A stretch of 64,000 bases of DNA, taken from Parasponia andersonii. Taxonomy: Eukaryota > Streptophyta > Magnoliopsida > Rosales > Cannabaceae. The position numbers and the translations under genes are program-made. The notes below the pieces were generated by a model. It was not told where the DNA came from, did no database searches, and saw nothing but the letters and a program-made list of their open reading frames with translations. The DNA lies in assembly GCA_002914805.1 (NCBI GenBank), contig JXTB01000023.1:1086787-1150786 (forward strand), in the 5' to 3' direction. Numbering within the stretch: position 1 is the first letter of the stretch; every line of letters begins with the position of its first letter. This document shows positions 60,838 through 64,000 of the stretch, one piece after another.

Positions 60838-61140
60838 CAGTTAAAATATTTCACATCCTAGTAATATAATCCTAGTATTATAATTTTGATATAATTTTTT
60901 TTAATACATCGTTAAATTAATGTAAGGAGAGTAGAGGAGGGTGGGATTCGATCCCACATCTCGAACTCCTCAAAAACACTCAAAAGGAAGTTTTTTATAC
61001 GAAATAGGTTCGATCTCACTACTTGTACTCCTCAAGAGGAGGTTTTCCACACACAAGCTACAAGCTCCTCGTTATATAATTTTGATATCTGAAATCGGTT
61101 AAAATATTTCACGTCCTAGTAATATAATCCCAGTAATATA
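60838..61140. repeat. Direct repeat of ~55 bp, ~245 bp apart
   Basis: GTTAAAATATTTCACATCCT plus AGTAATATAATCC at about 60840 recurs at about 61098 with few differences. TATAATTTTGATAT follows the first copy and precedes the second. The intervening segment has two GTTCGATCTCACTACTTGTACTCCTC-like blocks (60950-60970 and 61009-61030). Confidence 0.65.
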
Positions 61141-62833
61141 ATAAGTTCTAGATGGAGCCTACATGTTAAAAAGAGTGTTACCTAAACTCCGTTGTTGAGC
61201 AAATATGGTAAGAGGCGAGGGCTACAGCTGTGCGACACGTACATTAGCCCCATGTGCACCATGCAGGTGAAAGGTTAATAGAGTAACTAGGAAGAAAACG
61301 TGGACCATTTAAAATGGTCCACGAAGTGCATGCTTGGTTGGAGGTGAAGTTTTGATGCATAAGGGACCAGCCTGATTAGGGGCTTCATCATTAACTCTGG
61401 TTAGTGCGTGCGCCTCATTGGTAACCATGTGACATTCCGACCGTTAATCATACATTCTTCTAGCTTATATACATGTGTTTGTATCTACATACGCTACTTA
61501 ACTCTCCAAAGTCAAAATTCAAGGAATGCTAAAATCATCATGGGACCTTATGTCTGGATTTTTCCAATTGTCTTGATGTTTGTAAACGAGCCGGGCCAAA
61601 AAAAAAAAGAAAAAGGAGAGAGAGTCAGTACTATTAACTAGTGTTATAGTACCACAAGTGTAAACAGTACACAATAATAATACGCTGGGTCAGTGTAGTT
61701 CCACATTTTGTTACAGGTCTCAGACCATATTATATACAAATAAAGCCAAGCACAAAAAATATGTTGTTTTGGGCTATACAAGGTTTGGAATATATATATA
61801 TTATACTTTCTACTATATAGTATAATTGTCAGATTTTAATAAGACCAAGTGAGTGTATCAAGATCGAAACAAACGATTTTGTTGGACGCAGCTCAATCCA
61901 ATACATAGTAAAATTAGATAACTGAACTACTAATTAAGCAAATAAATTTTTACGGTTGATCTTTTTTTATCTTATAAATAAGCCTATATGACTCGAGAAA
62001 ATCGTAAGCTAGCTTATTAGGTGTGTAAATACCCCGGCGTCAAACAATTTTAACAAATTTTTCATGATGTATATAAATTTACTTTTTTCATTTTCATTAT
62101 CAATTCTTCACATATATATTGATATACGAGAATTATCATTTTTATATCTTGTATTTTGACATTTTATTTGGTTTATATCTCATGTTTCGGTTATTATTAA
62201 TATTGATCTTTACATTTGAAATTTATACACAGATTATAATTTAAAACAATTAATTTACCGAGATGATTTAATAAACTTATTATCACATAAATTTTTATAT
62301 GGTTTATTTTTAAATTTTTAAATGATAATTTGGCAACTTAATTGCTCTAAATTGGTGTTAGTGTATAAATTTATAACAGATTTTAAATCTAAAGATCAAT
62401 ATTGATAATAACCAAAACACAATATATAATTAAATAATGTGCCAAAATACATGATATAAAAGTGATAATATCCCATATATATATATATATATATATCTAG
62501 CACTTTCTTTTTTAATTGCTCGGACAATTTACCATAAAACCTATTGGTATTAAGTTGTATGAAACTATATTACGAATTCAACACTAATATAGACTATTGA
62601 GTGGTTAAATTTTAATGACTCCATAGTCTTTAAACTAAGTAGAAGGTCTCACTTTGATCCTTAAATTTTAGATTGTATTGGTCCTTAAACTAATAAAAAT
62701 ATTTCATTTCAGTTCTTTTTGTTATACAGTTTATTTGATTATTATCAGAATGAGCACTTGAGTTGCATTTCTCATTCTTTATTAGTGATTTCAACAAAAT
62801 ATTACATTTTGACAAGTTTTGCATTGCATTATT
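61141..62833. other. Non-coding DNA with a palindrome and a microsatellite
   Basis: No gene is recognised. A (AT)n run lies at 62474-62497. The segment at 62130-62450 contains similar arms (TTTATATCTCATGTTTYGG type near 62165 and its rough complement near 62410-62460), perhaps an old MITE, not resolved. Confidence 0.4.
61299..61323. repeat. 12-bp-arm palindrome CGTGGACCATTT
   Basis: CGTGGACCATTT, one A, then AAATGGTCCACG: exact complementary arms. GTGGACC resembles the class II TCP transcription-factor site (GTGGNCCC) but lacks the last C. Confidence 0.85.
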
Positions 62834-63330
62834 TGATACGAACTACACCAATAATGTGATGAAACCCGATATTAAATCTGGACACACAATCCCAAGATCT
62901 TAAGTTTGGTGAAAACCGCGACCCGTTGCTTAACAAAGCAAGAACTTTGGTAAGGTGAAAACGCCACAAACGGGGATGGATAATCCGCTTGATAAGTCAG
63001 TTTGGAATGCTACAAGGAATCACTTGATAAGTTTAGAAAAAGTTTCTTCAAGAACTCAAGAAGAAAATTCTCACGATTTTTATTAACTGCGAAAACTACT
63101 ACATAATGTTGTAGGCGGCACATATATAACCGAATTATGCTTGCTAGGGTTTTAATTGCAAAATTACTAATCTACCCTTAATGAAGGAAAAAACACACTT
63201 AAAATAACTCTAGAAATACTTAGAAATTAAAGAAAATAAAAGCTAAAGTTATTATAAAGAAAACAGGCCTATATCAACTTACAAACTCCCTTGTATGTGT
63301 ATGATGGATTAGACATGCAAGTTGATCATA
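62834..63330 (-). mobile_element. 3' LTR region of a Ty3/gypsy chromovirus, minus orientation
   Basis: On the minus strand the likely LTR 3' end is GGTGTAGTTCGTATCA at 62834. The interior has the coding-free text usual for LTRs. It follows the Gag-Pol tail to its right. The 5' edge of the LTR is approximate and no target duplication was identified. Confidence 0.5.
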
Positions 63331-63339
63331 AAAGTTGAA

Positions 63340-64000
63340 CATGCAATGACTCAATAGACATGTATGGCTGATTGGTTCTCTCTCAGATTGACTTGGATGC
63401 GCGAAACCAATCTTTGTTCACCCTCAGTAGTGAACACACTTTCTTCTTGTTGTAGAACTCTCCAGACTAAGTTATTCAACTCTTCTTTGATTCTTTTAGC
63501 TCGAGCTTTCGTCACCGGTCCAACTGGAACTTGTATTGGACCACGATTCTTTACAGCCTTGATGTCTTCATCATTCCCCCCTCCTCTTGAGAAGGATTTG
63601 CCCTCAAATCATCGTCATCTGTAACAAAAGGCCTCAAGTCAGTAACTTTGAAAGTAGCACCAACATTGTACATACTAGGTAAATCAAGTCTGTAGGTATT
63701 GTCATTGATCCGTTCAAGCACTTGAAATGGACTATCTCTTTGGGACAGCAACTTAGAACATGTTTGTGCTGGAAACCTTTCTTTCCTTATGTGTAACCAC
63801 ACCCAATCTCCAGACTTAAAAATTAGCTTGTGACGTCCTTTGTTTGCTTGCTGTATATACTGCTCGGTTCTCCTCTCTATGTTTAGTCGTGCCCTCTCAT
63901 GGAGTTGCTTCACAAATTCTGCCTTCTTCTTATCATCTAAGTTCACATGCTCAGAGAAAGGTAATCGTGATAAATCCAAAGGAGTTAAAGGGTTAAAACC
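63340..64000 (-). mobile_element. Ty3/gypsy pol C-terminal region, runs off the window
   Basis: On the minus strand, from the window edge: the integrase tail with HERARLNIERRTEQYIQQAN, FKSGDWVWLHIRKERFP, SPFQVLERINDNTYRLDLP and ATFKVTDLRPF, then a DLRANPSQEEGG stretch. Such sequences are known from plant chromovirus-type Gag-Pol polyproteins; CRM or Galadriel-like clades are possible. The element continues to the right beyond 64000, so only its 3' end is visible. Fossil; intactness cannot be judged from this end. Confidence 0.8.

Overview
This is nuclear DNA from a flowering plant, most likely a eudicot. It is strongly AT-rich, has GT-AG introns, carries plant-only gene families (FPF1-like, XS/XH-domain, alpha-expansin), and is full of plant Ty3/gypsy elements. 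The species cannot be named from the sequence. Only three protein genes and one tRNA gene look intact; most of the rest is mobile DNA in several layers.

Layout. 1-11.6 kb: old repeats, comprising a small DNA transposon with target duplications, a decayed LTR-type sequence, a LINE tail abutting a CACTA end, a 157-bp tandem array, a 111-bp duplication and a Mutator-like MITE. 11.65-12.12 kb: a single-exon FPF1-like gene on the minus strand with a clear TATA box. 12.5-21.5 kb: a rearranged cluster of one Del/Tekay-type Ty3/gypsy family, with LTRs in both orientations, a pol remnant, and a primer-binding site plus gag remnant. 21.7-23.9 kb: a direct duplication of about 1.05 kb. 24.87 kb: tRNA-Lys(UUU). 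25.3-26.1 kb: a hAT-like element. 26.5-36.8 kb: an Athila/Tat-like LTR element whose primer-binding site is interrupted by a 3.5-kb Del/Tekay derivative with LTR ends in inverted orientation; a 660-bp solo LTR sits near its 3' end. 37.5-42.4 kb: three DNA transposons with 8-9 bp target duplications, one of them hosting an LTR-like insert. 44.4-46.3 kb: a MITE, an LTR-like remnant and a 25-bp minisatellite.

46.9-57.9 kb is the gene island. An XS/XH-domain gene of the FDM/IDN2 family (plus strand, six coding exons, long leader intron) faces an alpha-expansin gene (minus strand, three exons) tail to tail, about 2.7 kb apart. 57.8-62.8 kb is mostly unrecognised AT-rich DNA with a MITE-like segment and two hairpin-forming palindromes. 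62.8-64 kb is the 3' end of a Ty3/gypsy chromovirus running off the window.

The host genes do not form a pathway. FDM/IDN2 proteins act in RNA-directed DNA methylation, which silences elements like those around it; expansin loosens cell walls; FPF1-like proteins affect flowering and growth. The most unusual observation is the palindromic LTR arrangement at 27434-30981, flanked by a near-perfect 5-bp target duplication, with a similar arrangement of the same family at 12.5-20 kb. All boundaries were judged by eye; no alignment or database search was run.
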